Shown: positions 50,123 through 61,662 of the stretch, piece by piece
How the letters are laid out: the number at the start of each line of letters is the position of its first letter
Numbering within the stretch: position 1 is the stretch's first letter
Origin: Streptomyces sp. NRRL WC-3605
Lineage (GTDB): Bacteria; Actinomycetota; Actinomycetes; Streptomycetales; Streptomycetaceae
NCBI RefSeq assembly: GCF_001509795.1
Contig: NZ_LLZN01000040.1
Span: forward strand, 57,460 to 121,459
Direction of reading: 5' to 3'
Length of the DNA stretch: 64,000 nt
Program-made: the position numbers and the translations under genes
The notes under the pieces: model-generated
Seen by the model: only the letters and a program-made list of their open reading frames with translations
Database searches by the model: none
Told to the model about the DNA's origin: nothing

Positions 50123-50171
50123 GGACCAATCCCTGCGGGACTCCTTGACAGGGGAATTGGTCCATACCAAC
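50123..50171 (+). promoter_or_regulatory. Chitinase promoter with DasR-like (dre) operator
   Basis: A consensus -35 TTGACA lies at 50145-50150. Overlapping the -10 area is ATTGGTCCATACCAAC (50156-50171), matching the published dre consensus ACTGGTCTAGACCAGT at 11 of 16 positions, including TGGTC and ACCA. A second GGACCAAT half-site lies at 50123-50130 and is the exact complement of ATTGGTCC. Streptomyces chitinase genes are typically controlled by such repeats, released by GlcNAc-derived metabolites. Confidence 0.75.
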
Positions 50172-50235
50172 TTGGTCAGCGCACCTCTCAGCACCTGTGC
50201 ACTCCCGAACACCCCACCTTTCCCAGGGAGATGAC

Positions 50236-51924
50236 GTGCGCAACCGACCTCTCGCACGGCTCAGACGCCGTGTCCTCGCCCTCGTCGGCACGGCGGCCCT
50301 CGCGGTCGCCGGGGCCGTCGCCCTGCCCGGCACCGCTCACGCGGCCAACGTCCTGTCCAACCCCGGCTTCGAGTCGGGCGGACTCTCCCCGTGGTCCTGC
50401 ACCGGCAACCTCGGCTCCGTCGTCTCCTCGCCCGTGCACGGCGGGTCCAGGGCGCTCGCCGGAGCGGCGAGCGCGAGCGACAACGCCCGGTGCTCGCAGA
50501 GCGTCGCCGTCCAGCCGAACACGACGTACTCCCTCAGCGGCTGGGTGCGCGGCTCCTACGTCTACCTCGGCGTGGACGGCGGTGCCTCCACCTGGACGTC
50601 GTCGCCGTCGGCGTACGCCAAGCTGTCGCTCACCTTCACGACCGGCGCCTCGCAGACCAGCGCCACGGTGTACGTGCACGGCTGGTACGGGCAGGGCACC
50701 TACCACGCCGACGACATCGCCCTCGACGGGCCCGGTGGCGGCGGAGGCTCGGACGGGCAGGCGCCGAGCGCCCCCGGCAACCTGCGCTCCACCGGCAAGT
50801 CGTCGACGAGCGTGTCGCTGGCCTGGAACGCCTCGACCGACAACGTCGACGTGACCGGCTACGACGTCTTCCGCGGCTCGGCCCAGGTGCTCAGCGTCTC
50901 CGGGACGAGCGCCACGGTCGGCGGCCTGTCGCCCAGTACCGCCTACACGTTCACGGTGAAGGCGCGCGACGCGGCCGGGAACGTCTCCGCGGCCTCCAAC
51001 TCCGTCTCCGTCACGACCGACGCGGGCGGCGGGGGCGGCACCGGCTTCAAGCAGGCCGCGCCCTATCTGTACCTGGGCTGGGGCGATCCGCCGAGCGCGA
51101 CGTCGGTGATGAGCGCGACCGGGATCAAGTGGTACACGATGGCGTTCATCCTGTCCTCCGGCGGCTGCAACCCGGCCTGGGACGGGCAGCGCCCGCTGAC
51201 CGGCGGCAACGACCAGAGCGTCATCAACTCAATCCGGGCCGCCGGCGGTGACATCGTCCCGTCGATCGGCGGCTGGAGCGGCAACAAGCTCGGGCCGAAC
51301 TGCTCGACGGCCGAGGCGCTGGCGGGCGCGTACCAGAAGGTCATCGACGCCTACGGGCTGAAGGCGATCGACGTCGACATCGAGAACACCGACGAGTTCG
51401 AGAACGCGACCGTGCAGGACCGGATCCTGAACGCCCTGAAGATCGTCAAGGCGAACAACCCGGGTCTGCGGACGATCCTGACCTTCGGCACCTCCACCAC
51501 CGGCCCGACGTACTGGGGCAACCGGCTCATCGAGCAGGCCAAGGCACTGAACGCGGGCATCGACGTCTTCACGATCATGCCGTTCGACTTCGGCGGCGGC
51601 GCCGACATGTACGGCAGCACCGTGAACGCGGCCGAGGGGCTGAAGACCAAGCTGAGGTCCACGTTCGGCTGGGACGACGCCACCGCGTACGCGCACCTCG
51701 GCATCTCCGGCATGAACGGGCTCTCCGACCAGCAGGAGCTCACCTCGCCCGGGACCTGGACACAGATCCGGGACTGGGCGAACTCCCGGCACATCGCGCG
51801 GCTCGCCTTCTGGTCGGTCAACCGCGACCGGCCCTGCGCGGGCGGCGGTGTGACGAGCAACTGCTCCGGCATCAGCCAGAGCACCTGGCAGTTCACGTCC
51901 ATCACGGCCGGCTTCACCGGCTGA
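50236..51924 (+). CDS. Secreted GH18 chitinase with CBM and fibronectin-III domains
   Basis: 562 aa from GTG 50236 (GGGAG six bases upstream). Sec signal ending around THAAN; an N-terminal carbohydrate-binding module (NVLSNPGFESGGLSPW, about 38-170); a Gly linker; an FnIII domain (APSAPGNLRSTGKSSTSVSLAW, about 185-270); a second Gly linker; and a GH18 domain (about 285-560). The GH18 signature is AIDVDIEN (DxDxE) and the barrel contains SIGGWSGN and IMPFDFGG. It degrades chitin outside the cell. Regulated by a dre-like site and followed by a strong terminator. Confidence 0.94.
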   Translation: MRNRPLARLRRRVLALVGTAALAVAGAVALPGTAHAANVLSNPGFESGGLSPWSCTGNLGSVVSSPVHGGSRALAGAASASDNARCSQSVAVQPNTTYSLSGWVRGSYVYLGVDGGASTWTSSPSAYAKLSLTFTTGASQTSATVYVHGWYGQGTYHADDIALDGPGGGGGSDGQAPSAPGNLRSTGKSSTSVSLAWNASTDNVDVTGYDVFRGSAQVLSVSGTSATVGGLSPSTAYTFTVKARDAAGNVSAASNSVSVTTDAGGGGGTGFKQAAPYLYLGWGDPPSATSVMSATGIKWYTMAFILSSGGCNPAWDGQRPLTGGNDQSVINSIRAAGGDIVPSIGGWSGNKLGPNCSTAEALAGAYQKVIDAYGLKAIDVDIENTDEFENATVQDRILNALKIVKANNPGLRTILTFGTSTTGPTYWGNRLIEQAKALNAGIDVFTIMPFDFGGGADMYGSTVNAAEGLKTKLRSTFGWDDATAYAHLGISGMNGLSDQQELTSPGTWTQIRDWANSRHIARLAFWSVNRDRPCAGGGVTSNCSGISQSTWQFTSITAGFTG

Positions 51925-51960
51925 GTCCCCGTCCCCCGTCCGATCGCCCACGCCGGTCGT

Positions 51961-51991
51961 CCACGCCGGAGAAAAGAATCTTCCGGCGTGG
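51961..51991 (+). terminator. Terminator after chitinase gene
   Basis: A perfect 10-bp stem CCACGCCGGA/TCCGGCGTGG with an AT-rich 11-nt loop, 37 bp after the stop codon. Confidence 0.85.
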
Positions 51992-52039
51992 GTGTATCAG
52001 ACGGCCCCTCGCGCGCTCATGACACTGAGCAAGGCCGAC

Positions 52040-52097
52040 GGGGGGTCCGTACGGGGGACACGGGGGAACACGGGGGACCTACGGGGGGACACGGGGG
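52040..52097 (+). repeat. G-run array (six runs of five or six G), likely G-quadruplex
   Basis: G-runs at 52040-52045, 52053-52057, 52062-52066, 52072-52076, 52083-52088 and 52093-52097, separated by 4-7 nt of ACAC/AACAC-type spacers. The unit ACACGGGGGA recurs. It lies in non-coding DNA between the chitinase terminator and the mannosidase terminator. Confidence 0.85.
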
Positions 52098-52147
52098 CTT
52101 CGGGCCGGCCGGCGCTGTCACGGGGGTGGCTGCCGGCCGGCCCGAAG
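52098..52147 (-). terminator. Terminator hairpin after alpha-mannosidase gene
   Basis: A perfect 16-bp stem (52098-52113 with 52132-52147) and an 18-nt loop, 6 bp past the stop of the minus-strand mannosidase. It adjoins the G-run array directly. Confidence 0.85.
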
Positions 52148-52153
52148 GTGTTC

Positions 52154-55201
<3,048 letters not shown>

Positions 55202-55233
55202 CGGGGTCTCCAGGGAGGCAGAGAGCGGGGGTG

Positions 55234-56574
55234 TCAGGTGAGGTAGGCGAGACCGGGGTGGACGGAGGTGTAGCCCTCGACCAGCCGGCGGGCGACACCG
55301 ACCGAGTCGACCAGCGGATGCAGCGCGAACGCCTTGACGGCGGTGGTGCGCGAGCCGGACTCGGCGGCGGCCAGCACTTCGCGTTCGACGGCCTTGACCG
55401 AGCAGACGAGGCCGGTGGCGTGGTCGGGCAGCGGGGCTACGGCGACCGGGTGGGCGCCGTTGGCGTCGACCAGGCAGGGCACCTCGATGACGGCGTCGGT
55501 GTCGAGCACCGACAGGGTGTGCCGGTTGCGGACGTTGAGGATCAGAGTGGTGCGTTCGTCGCGGGCGATGGCCCGCATCAGGGCGAGCGCCACCTTCTCG
55601 TAGCCGCCGGACAGGTCGTCGGCGTCGCGTTCGCCGGCGCCCGCCGTCTCACGGTTCTCGGACATGTAGGTGGCCTCGCGCTCGGCGCGGGTGCGGTCCC
55701 AGATCTCCAGGGCCGGGGCGTCCGGGTCGCGCAGCCGGTCGTAGAAGCCGGCCTGCTGGTCGCGCAGGAAGGCGCCGCGGGTGCGCTCGGCCTCCTGGTA
55801 GGCGCGCACGGCCTCCCGGTTGAAGTAGTAGTAGTGCAGGTACTCGTTGGGGATGGCGCCGAGGGAGCGCAGCCAGTCGGTGCCGAAGAGCTTGCCCTCC
55901 TCGAAGGAGCCGAGCAGCTCGGTATCGGCGAGCAGGCGCGGGAGTTCGTCCCGGCCGGCGACGCGCAGGCCGCGGACCCAGCCGAGGTGGTTGAGGCCGA
56001 CGTAGTCGATCCACGCTTCGGCGGGGTTCCGCACGCCGAGCACGCGGGCGATACGGCGGCCGAGGCCGACCGGCGAGTCGCAGATGCCGATGACGCGGTC
56101 GCCGAGGTGGCGGGACATGGCCTCGGTGACCAGTCCGGCGGGGTTGGTGAAGTTGATGACCCAGGCGTCGGGCGCGAGCCTGGCGACGCGGCGGGCGATG
56201 TCCTCGGCGACCGGGACCGTGCGCAGGCCGTAGGCGATGCCGCCCGCGCCGACCGTCTCCTGGCCGAGGACGCCCTCGGCGAGCGCGACCCGTTCGTCGT
56301 CGGCCCGGCCCTGGAGGCCGCCGACGCGGATGGCGGAGAAGACGAAGTCGGCGCCGCGCAGCGCCTCGTCGAGGTCGGTGGTGGCGGTGACCTCGGGGGC
56401 GTCGGGGACCCCGGCGGCCTGTTCGGCGAGCACCCGGGTCACGGCGTCGAGCCGGCCGGCGTCCAGGTCGTGCAGCACGACCCGGGTCACCCGGCCCTCG
56501 GCGTGGTCCGTCAGGAGCGCGCCGTACACGAGTGGTACGCGGAATCCTCCGCCGCCCAGGATCGTCAGCCTCAC
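55234..56574 (-). CDS. GH4 glycosidase (6-phospho-beta-glucosidase-type)
   Basis: 446 aa. GH4 enzymes use NAD+ and a divalent metal. N-terminal dinucleotide fold LTILGGGGFRVPLV; metal and substrate motifs ICDSPVGLG and DYVGLNHLGWVRG; FNREAVRAYQEAERTRG. GTG 56574 overlaps the DeoR stop. GH4 specificity varies (6-phospho-beta-glucoside, alpha-galactoside, glucuronide). No phosphotransferase gene is here, so an unphosphorylated substrate is possible. Confidence 0.89.
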   Translation of the reverse strand: MRLTILGGGGFRVPLVYGALLTDHAEGRVTRVVLHDLDAGRLDAVTRVLAEQAAGVPDAPEVTATTDLDEALRGADFVFSAIRVGGLQGRADDERVALAEGVLGQETVGAGGIAYGLRTVPVAEDIARRVARLAPDAWVINFTNPAGLVTEAMSRHLGDRVIGICDSPVGLGRRIARVLGVRNPAEAWIDYVGLNHLGWVRGLRVAGRDELPRLLADTELLGSFEEGKLFGTDWLRSLGAIPNEYLHYYYFNREAVRAYQEAERTRGAFLRDQQAGFYDRLRDPDAPALEIWDRTRAEREATYMSENRETAGAGERDADDLSGGYEKVALALMRAIARDERTTLILNVRNRHTLSVLDTDAVIEVPCLVDANGAHPVAVAPLPDHATGLVCSVKAVEREVLAAAESGSRTTAVKAFALHPLVDSVGVARRLVEGYTSVHPGLAYLT

Positions 56575-57356
56575 GTCTGCACCTTTCCCGCCACGACGAC
56601 CTCGACGCCGGCCTCCTCGAAGGAGGTCCGTGTCGCCGTGTCGACCGGCGCGTTCGTCACCACCACGTCCAGGTCCTCGGGACCGCACACCTTGGCCATG
56701 CCGTGGCCGGGGAACTTCGCCGCGTCCGCGAGCAGGACGACCCTGGCGCCGGCCTTGATCATGGCCCGTTTCACCGGTACCTCGACGACCGTCGTGTCCA
56801 TCACCTGCCCGCCCGGTCGCACTCCGCTGGTGCCCAGGAAGACCCAGTCGGCGTGCAGCTGGCGCAGGTTGTCCTCGGTGAGGAAGCCGACCAGGGAGCG
56901 GTACTCGCGGCGCACCATGCCGCCGAGCAGCACCAGTTCGATGCCCTCGTCGTCGGCCAGTTCCTCGTAGACCACCAGATTGCTGGTGATCACCGTGAGC
57001 CGGCGGCCGTGCAGCTGCCGGGCCAGCCGGAAGGCCGTGGTGCCGATGTCCAGCAGCACCGACTGGCCGTCCTCGACCATCGCGGCGGCGTACGCCGCTA
57101 TGGCGTCCTTCTCGGACACCCGGACCTCGGCGACCTCGGCGAAGGGCTGGTCGCCCTCGTCGGCCACGGCGCCGCCGTGCACCCGGGTGAGGAGACCGTC
57201 GTCCTCCAGCTTGACCAGGTCGCGCCTGATCGTCGCGGGGCTGACGCCCAGCTGCTCGGAGAGGTCGGTCACGGCCGCGGGCCCGCCGGAGCGCAGGGCC
57301 CGCAGGATGAGTTGGTGTCGTCGTTCTGCCAGCACGACGTGAACAGTACTCGTCAT
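56571..57356 (-). CDS. DeoR-family transcriptional regulator
   Basis: 261 aa. N-terminal DeoR HTH (ERRHQLILRALRSGGPAAVTDLSEQLGVSPATIRRDLVKLEDDGLLTRVHGGA) and the phospho-sugar sensing DeoR C-domain (LLDIGTTAFRLARQL, ITSNLVVYEELAD, VFLGTSGV, LLADAAKFPG). ATG 57356 is used; TTG 57362 would add two residues. Divergent from the PfkB/importer operon and first in the GH4/GH38 operon, so it probably controls both in response to a sugar phosphate, possibly the PfkB product. Confidence 0.9.
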   Translation of the reverse strand: MTSTVHVVLAERRHQLILRALRSGGPAAVTDLSEQLGVSPATIRRDLVKLEDDGLLTRVHGGAVADEGDQPFAEVAEVRVSEKDAIAAYAAAMVEDGQSVLLDIGTTAFRLARQLHGRRLTVITSNLVVYEELADDEGIELVLLGGMVRREYRSLVGFLTEDNLRQLHADWVFLGTSGVRPGGQVMDTTVVEVPVKRAMIKAGARVVLLADAAKFPGHGMAKVCGPEDLDVVVTNAPVDTATRTSFEEAGVEVVVAGKVQT

Positions 57357-57486
57357 CTTCAATCATCGCCATGCTCATTTCTGCTCGGGTATTGACCAAT
57401 CTCGTCGATCGGCGCACGATTCCGGTCACTGAAGTGAAGAGTTCTGACGATCTTCCCGGCGGGACCCCGAGCGAGAGGACATACCC
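57357..57486. promoter_or_regulatory. Divergent promoter between DeoR and PfkB operons
   Basis: 130 bp. On the plus strand TTGACC (57392-57397) and CACGAT (57415-57420) are spaced 17 bp, a plausible promoter. A GAAGA...TCTTC pair lies just downstream near 57435-57455, and CATCTTC also occurs at the DeoR start. These are candidate DeoR half-sites; the evidence is weak. Confidence 0.45.
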
Positions 57487-58506
57487 GTGGACGACGACCG
57501 GCCCGATGTGCTGCTGACCGGGCTGCTCTTCTACGACCTCGTCCTCACCGGACTCGGCGGACCGCCCACCCCCGGCGAGGAGATCTGGACGGAGGGCATG
57601 GGATGCGGCCCCGGCGGCATCGCCAACCTCGCGGTCGCCGCCGCCCGCTTCGGCCTGCGCACCTCCCTCGCCACCGTCCTCGGCGACGACCTGTACGGCG
57701 CGTACTGCCGGGACGTCCTCGCGGGCCAGGAGGGCATCGACCTCTCGCTGTCCCGCACGGCGGGCGGCTGGCCCACCCCGGTCACCGTGTCCCTGGCCTA
57801 CGGCCGCGACCGCGCCCTGGTCACCCACGGCCAGGAGCCCCCGTACACCCAGGACGCGCTGATGGCCGACCCGCCCCCGGCGCGCACGGCCCTGGTGCAC
57901 CTGGAGCCGGAGCCCCGCGCCTGGCTCGCCAAGGCCGCCGCGAACGGCACCCAGGTGTACGCCGACGTCGGCTGGGACGCCACCGGGCGATGGCCCCGGG
58001 ACCTCCTCGACCAGCTCTCCCTGTGCCACGCCTTCCTCCCCAACGAGGCCGAGGCCATGGCCTACACCCGCACCGGCAGCGCGTCCGAGGCGCTGCGCGC
58101 CCTCGCCGAGCTGGTGCCGGTGGCCGTGGTGACGCGCGGCGGGCGGGGCGCGCTCGCCGTGGACCAGACGACCGGCGAGTACGCCGACGTGCCCGCCCTT
58201 GACATCGATGTCCTCGATCCGACGGGTGCCGGGGACGTCTTCGGGGCGAGCTTCGTCGCCGCCTCGCTCGGCGGCTGGCCGCTGGAGGAGCGCCTGCGCT
58301 TCGCGGTCCTCGCCGCCGGCCTCTCGGTCGGCCACCCGGGCGGGGCGCTCGCCGCCCCCGGCTGGTACGGCGTCGACCGCTGGTGGCGCTCCCTGACCGA
58401 CCCCGGCCCGCGGCGGGCGTACGGCTTCCTCGCGGACCGGCTCCCGGCCGATCCGGGGCCGCCCGTCACGTACCCGCCCGTCACCCCGCCGGCACCGCGG
58501 CGCTGA
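57487..58506 (+). CDS. PfkB-family carbohydrate kinase
   Basis: 339 aa, GTG start. Ribokinase/PfkB motifs: GCGPGGIANLAVAAARFGL near the N-terminus and VLDPTGAGDVFGASFVA near residue 245 (anion hole and catalytic Asp). Phosphorylates a sugar imported or released by the neighbouring genes. The sugar is unknown (mannose, galactose or a derivative). First gene of the plus-strand operon, divergent from DeoR. Confidence 0.9.
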   Translation: MDDDRPDVLLTGLLFYDLVLTGLGGPPTPGEEIWTEGMGCGPGGIANLAVAAARFGLRTSLATVLGDDLYGAYCRDVLAGQEGIDLSLSRTAGGWPTPVTVSLAYGRDRALVTHGQEPPYTQDALMADPPPARTALVHLEPEPRAWLAKAAANGTQVYADVGWDATGRWPRDLLDQLSLCHAFLPNEAEAMAYTRTGSASEALRALAELVPVAVVTRGGRGALAVDQTTGEYADVPALDIDVLDPTGAGDVFGASFVAASLGGWPLEERLRFAVLAAGLSVGHPGGALAAPGWYGVDRWWRSLTDPGPRRAYGFLADRLPADPGPPVTYPPVTPPAPRR

Positions 58507-58564
58507 CCTCCCCCACACCCCCTCCCTGCGAAGTCCCGAACAGATCCGAAAGGCGGTGGGAGCT

Positions 58565-59851
58565 GTGCGGCTCTCACGAAGAGGCCTGCTGCGCGCGGGC
58601 CTGGCCGGTACGGCCGCCACCGCGCTGGGCGGCCTGGCGTCCGGCTGTGCCGTCCCGACCGGCTCCACCGGCCGGAACATGGTGCTCTGGTACTGGAGCG
58701 GCGGCCTGAGCGACACGGTCGTGAAGAACGCCAAGGCGCGCTACGGCGGCTCCGTCGACCTCGACGCCATCCAGATCGGCGGCTACTACCGCTCCAAGCT
58801 GATCACCACGCTGGCCGGCCGGGCCCACATCCCGGACATCGCCGGGCTCCGGGGCGAGGACATGGCGTCCTACCTCCCGAACGCCGACCAGTTCGTGGAC
58901 CTGCGCACCCTGGGCGCGGAGAAGCTCAGGAGCCGGTACCTGGACTGGAAGTGGCAGCAGGCCGTCGCCCCGGACGGCAGCCTCGTCGGCCTCCCGATCG
59001 ACGTCGGCCCGGTCGTGCACTACTACCAGCCCGCCGTCTACGAGAAGGCCGGACTGCCCCACGAGCCCGCGGACGTCTCGCGGGAACTGGACACCTGGGA
59101 CAAATTCTTCACGGCCGGTGAGCGGCTGAAGAAGCGGCTGCCCGGCACGTACATCCTGACCGACGTCGTCAGCGTCTTCGAGATGTCCATCGGACAGGGC
59201 ACCAGCCGGTTCGTCGACGAGGACCGGCGGTTCATCGGGGACGGCCCGCATGTGCGGGCCTGCTGGGACCGGGCCGTGGAGGCCAAGCGGCGCGGCATCG
59301 TGTCGGACATCGTCTCGGGCACCCCCGACTCCATCTCGGCCACCGAGAAGGGCACGCTGCCCAGCCAGCTCAACGCCTCCTGGGCCGCCGGCGACCTCAA
59401 GCTCGCCTACCCGAAGACCGAGGGCCACTGGCGGGTGGCGGACTGCCCGGGCGGCCCCTCCAACGTCGGCGGCTCCTTCCTGGCGATCACGAAGGCGTGC
59501 CGGGAGCCCGAGCGGGCGTTCGAGATCATCAGCTGGATGCTCGACTCCCGCAACCAGGCGCAGGGGTTCGTCGACGCCGGTCTGTTCCCGTCGACCCCGG
59601 CGTCGTACGCGATGCCGAAGCTGCGCGAGCCGGACCCGTTCTTCGGCGGCCAGATCACCATGGACGTCTTCGGACCCGCCGCCGAGAAGATCCCGGTCGC
59701 CTTCAACAGCCCCTACGACATCGCGCTCGGACAGCCGATCCGGGACGAGATCAAGAACGTCGGCGTCCTCGGCAAGGACCCCGCGAAAGCCTGGGAGGAC
59801 GCCATGGACTCGTGCCGGCGCATCGCCAAGCACCTGGGGGTGGCGTTCTGA
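58565..59851 (+). CDS. Sugar ABC substrate-binding lipoprotein (Tat-type signal)
   Basis: 428 aa from GTG 58565; GTG 58556 is an alternative but leaves almost no space after AAAGG. Signal LSRRGLLRAGLAG has a twin-arginine pattern and ends in a lipobox (GLASGC). Solute-binding fold: YYRSKLITTLAGRAHIPDIAGL, GLPIDVGPVVHYYQPAVYEKAGL, NASWAAGDLKLAYPK, GGSFLAITKACREPERAFEII. CUT1-type. Stop overlaps the permease start (TGATG). Confidence 0.88.
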   Translation: MRLSRRGLLRAGLAGTAATALGGLASGCAVPTGSTGRNMVLWYWSGGLSDTVVKNAKARYGGSVDLDAIQIGGYYRSKLITTLAGRAHIPDIAGLRGEDMASYLPNADQFVDLRTLGAEKLRSRYLDWKWQQAVAPDGSLVGLPIDVGPVVHYYQPAVYEKAGLPHEPADVSRELDTWDKFFTAGERLKKRLPGTYILTDVVSVFEMSIGQGTSRFVDEDRRFIGDGPHVRACWDRAVEAKRRGIVSDIVSGTPDSISATEKGTLPSQLNASWAAGDLKLAYPKTEGHWRVADCPGGPSNVGGSFLAITKACREPERAFEIISWMLDSRNQAQGFVDAGLFPSTPASYAMPKLREPDPFFGGQITMDVFGPAAEKIPVAFNSPYDIALGQPIRDEIKNVGVLGKDPAKAWEDAMDSCRRIAKHLGVAF

Positions 59852-60810
59852 TGGCCGTCGCCGAACAGACCCCGCCCGCCGTGGACCGGATACGGCCCGC
59901 CACCGCCCCGCCCCGCACGGGGTGGCGCAGGCACTGGCACCTGTACGCCGCGATCTCCCCGTTCTACCTGCTCTTCCTCGCCTTCGGCCTGATCCCCGTC
60001 GGCTTCTCGCTCTACCTGTCCCTGCACCGCTGGGACGGCCTCGGCTCGATGGAGTGGGCGGGACTGACGCAGTATCAGTACCTGTTCACCGACGTGGACT
60101 TCTGGCAGTCGATCGGGAACACCCTGATCATCTGGGCACTGGCCACCTTCCCCATGATCTTCCTGGCGATGGTGACGGCCGTGATGCTCAACTCGGCGGT
60201 CCGCTTCAGGAACGCCTACCGGTTCGCGTACTTCCTGCCGAACGTCACGTCCGTGGTCGCGATCGCCATCGTCTTCGGGTCGGTGTTCTCGACCAACTTC
60301 GGCCTCGTGAACGCCCTGCTGCAGGCGGTCGGCCTGGACCAGGTGGCCTGGCTGAACACACCGTGGGGCATCAAGGTCGCCATCGCCACCCTGATGACCT
60401 GGCAGTGGACCGGCTACAACGCGATCATCTTCCTCGCCGGGCTGCAGACCATCCCCGGCGACCTGTACGAGGCGGCCCGGATCGACGGCGCCGGTCCCGT
60501 GCAGACCTTCTTCCGGATCACGCTGCCGCTGCTGCGGCCGACGCTGCTCTTCGTGCTCGTCGTCTCGACGGTCACCGGACTGCAGAGCTTCTCCGAACCG
60601 CAGGTCCTGCTCCAGACCGCTTCCAACGAGTCCACGTTCTCGGGCGGCCCGGACCACGCCGGCCGCACGATGGTCCTCTACTTCTTCCAGCAGACCTTCG
60701 ACAACAACGACTTCGGGTACGGCGCCGCCGTCGCGTGGGGCATCTTCCTGGTCGTCGTCCTCTTCTCCCTCATCAACTGGCGCCTGGTGCAGCGCCGGGG
60801 CGAACAGTAG
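59851..60810 (+). CDS. Sugar ABC permease 1
   Basis: 319 aa CUT1 MalF-type permease with six helices and EAA loop LYEAARIDGAGPVQTFFRITLP. ATG 59851 overlaps the binding-protein stop by one base. No cognate ATPase gene follows. Confidence 0.92.
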   Translation: MAVAEQTPPAVDRIRPATAPPRTGWRRHWHLYAAISPFYLLFLAFGLIPVGFSLYLSLHRWDGLGSMEWAGLTQYQYLFTDVDFWQSIGNTLIIWALATFPMIFLAMVTAVMLNSAVRFRNAYRFAYFLPNVTSVVAIAIVFGSVFSTNFGLVNALLQAVGLDQVAWLNTPWGIKVAIATLMTWQWTGYNAIIFLAGLQTIPGDLYEAARIDGAGPVQTFFRITLPLLRPTLLFVLVVSTVTGLQSFSEPQVLLQTASNESTFSGGPDHAGRTMVLYFFQQTFDNNDFGYGAAVAWGIFLVVVLFSLINWRLVQRRGEQ

Positions 60811-60822
60811 GAAGGCCGCGAC

Positions 60823-61662
60823 ATGGCATCCATCAAGGGCTCCGGACGCCGGGGCATCGCCCTGCACGCGTCCCTGATCATCGGTGTGCTGCTCTCGGCC
60901 TTCCCGTTCTACTGGGCCGTGATCATGTCGACGCACACCTCGTCGGAGATCTTCTCCTACCCGCCGAAGCTGCTGCCGGGTTCGCACTTCACGGAGAACG
61001 TCCGCCACCTGTTCGACACGGTCGACTTCTTCGGGTCGATGGCGAACTCGCTGCTGGTCGCCACGGCGGTGACGTTCCTCGTGCTGCTCCTCGACTCGCT
61101 CGCGGCCTTCGTGTTCGCGAAGTTCGACTTCCCCGGCAGGAACGCGCTGTTCGCGCTGCTCATGCTGATCTTCATGGTCCCGGCCCAGATGGCCGCGATC
61201 CCCCAGTTCGTGATCATGGCGAAGATCGGCTGGATCGGCTCGATGACCTCGCTGATCGTGCCGGCCGCCGCCAACGCCTTCGGCATCTTCTGGATGCGCC
61301 AGTACATGCGCAGCGCCATCCACGACGAACTGCTCGACGCCTCCCGCCTCGACGGCGCGAACTTCCTGCGCCAGTACTGGCACGTGGCGCTCCCGGTCGT
61401 CCGCCCGGGGCTCGCCTTCCTCGGCATCTTCACCTTCATGGGCCAGTGGAACGACTACGCCTGGCCGCTGATCGCCCTCACCAACCCCGACAACGTCACC
61501 CTCCAGGTCGCGCTGTCCCAGCTCAACGGCACCCACGGCACCACCGACTACGGCATGGTGATGACCGGCGCCGTCCTCGCCCTGATCCCGCTGCTGATCG
61601 TCTTCGCGATCGGCGCCCGCCAGATCATCGGCGACCTCGCCAAGGGAGCCGTCCGCGGATGA
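60823..61662 (+). CDS. Sugar ABC permease 2
   Basis: 279 aa CUT1 MalG-type permease; EAA loop ELLDASRLDGANFLRQYWHVALP. GGAAGG precedes ATG 60823. Stop overlaps the beta-galactosidase start (ATGA). Confidence 0.92.
   Translation: MASIKGSGRRGIALHASLIIGVLLSAFPFYWAVIMSTHTSSEIFSYPPKLLPGSHFTENVRHLFDTVDFFGSMANSLLVATAVTFLVLLLDSLAAFVFAKFDFPGRNALFALLMLIFMVPAQMAAIPQFVIMAKIGWIGSMTSLIVPAAANAFGIFWMRQYMRSAIHDELLDASRLDGANFLRQYWHVALPVVRPGLAFLGIFTFMGQWNDYAWPLIALTNPDNVTLQVALSQLNGTHGTTDYGMVMTGAVLALIPLLIVFAIGARQIIGDLAKGAVRG

Noticed and set aside
52040..52097. CRISPR-like array
   Set aside because: The units are about 10 bp with no unique spacers and no cas genes; it is a G-run tandem repeat.
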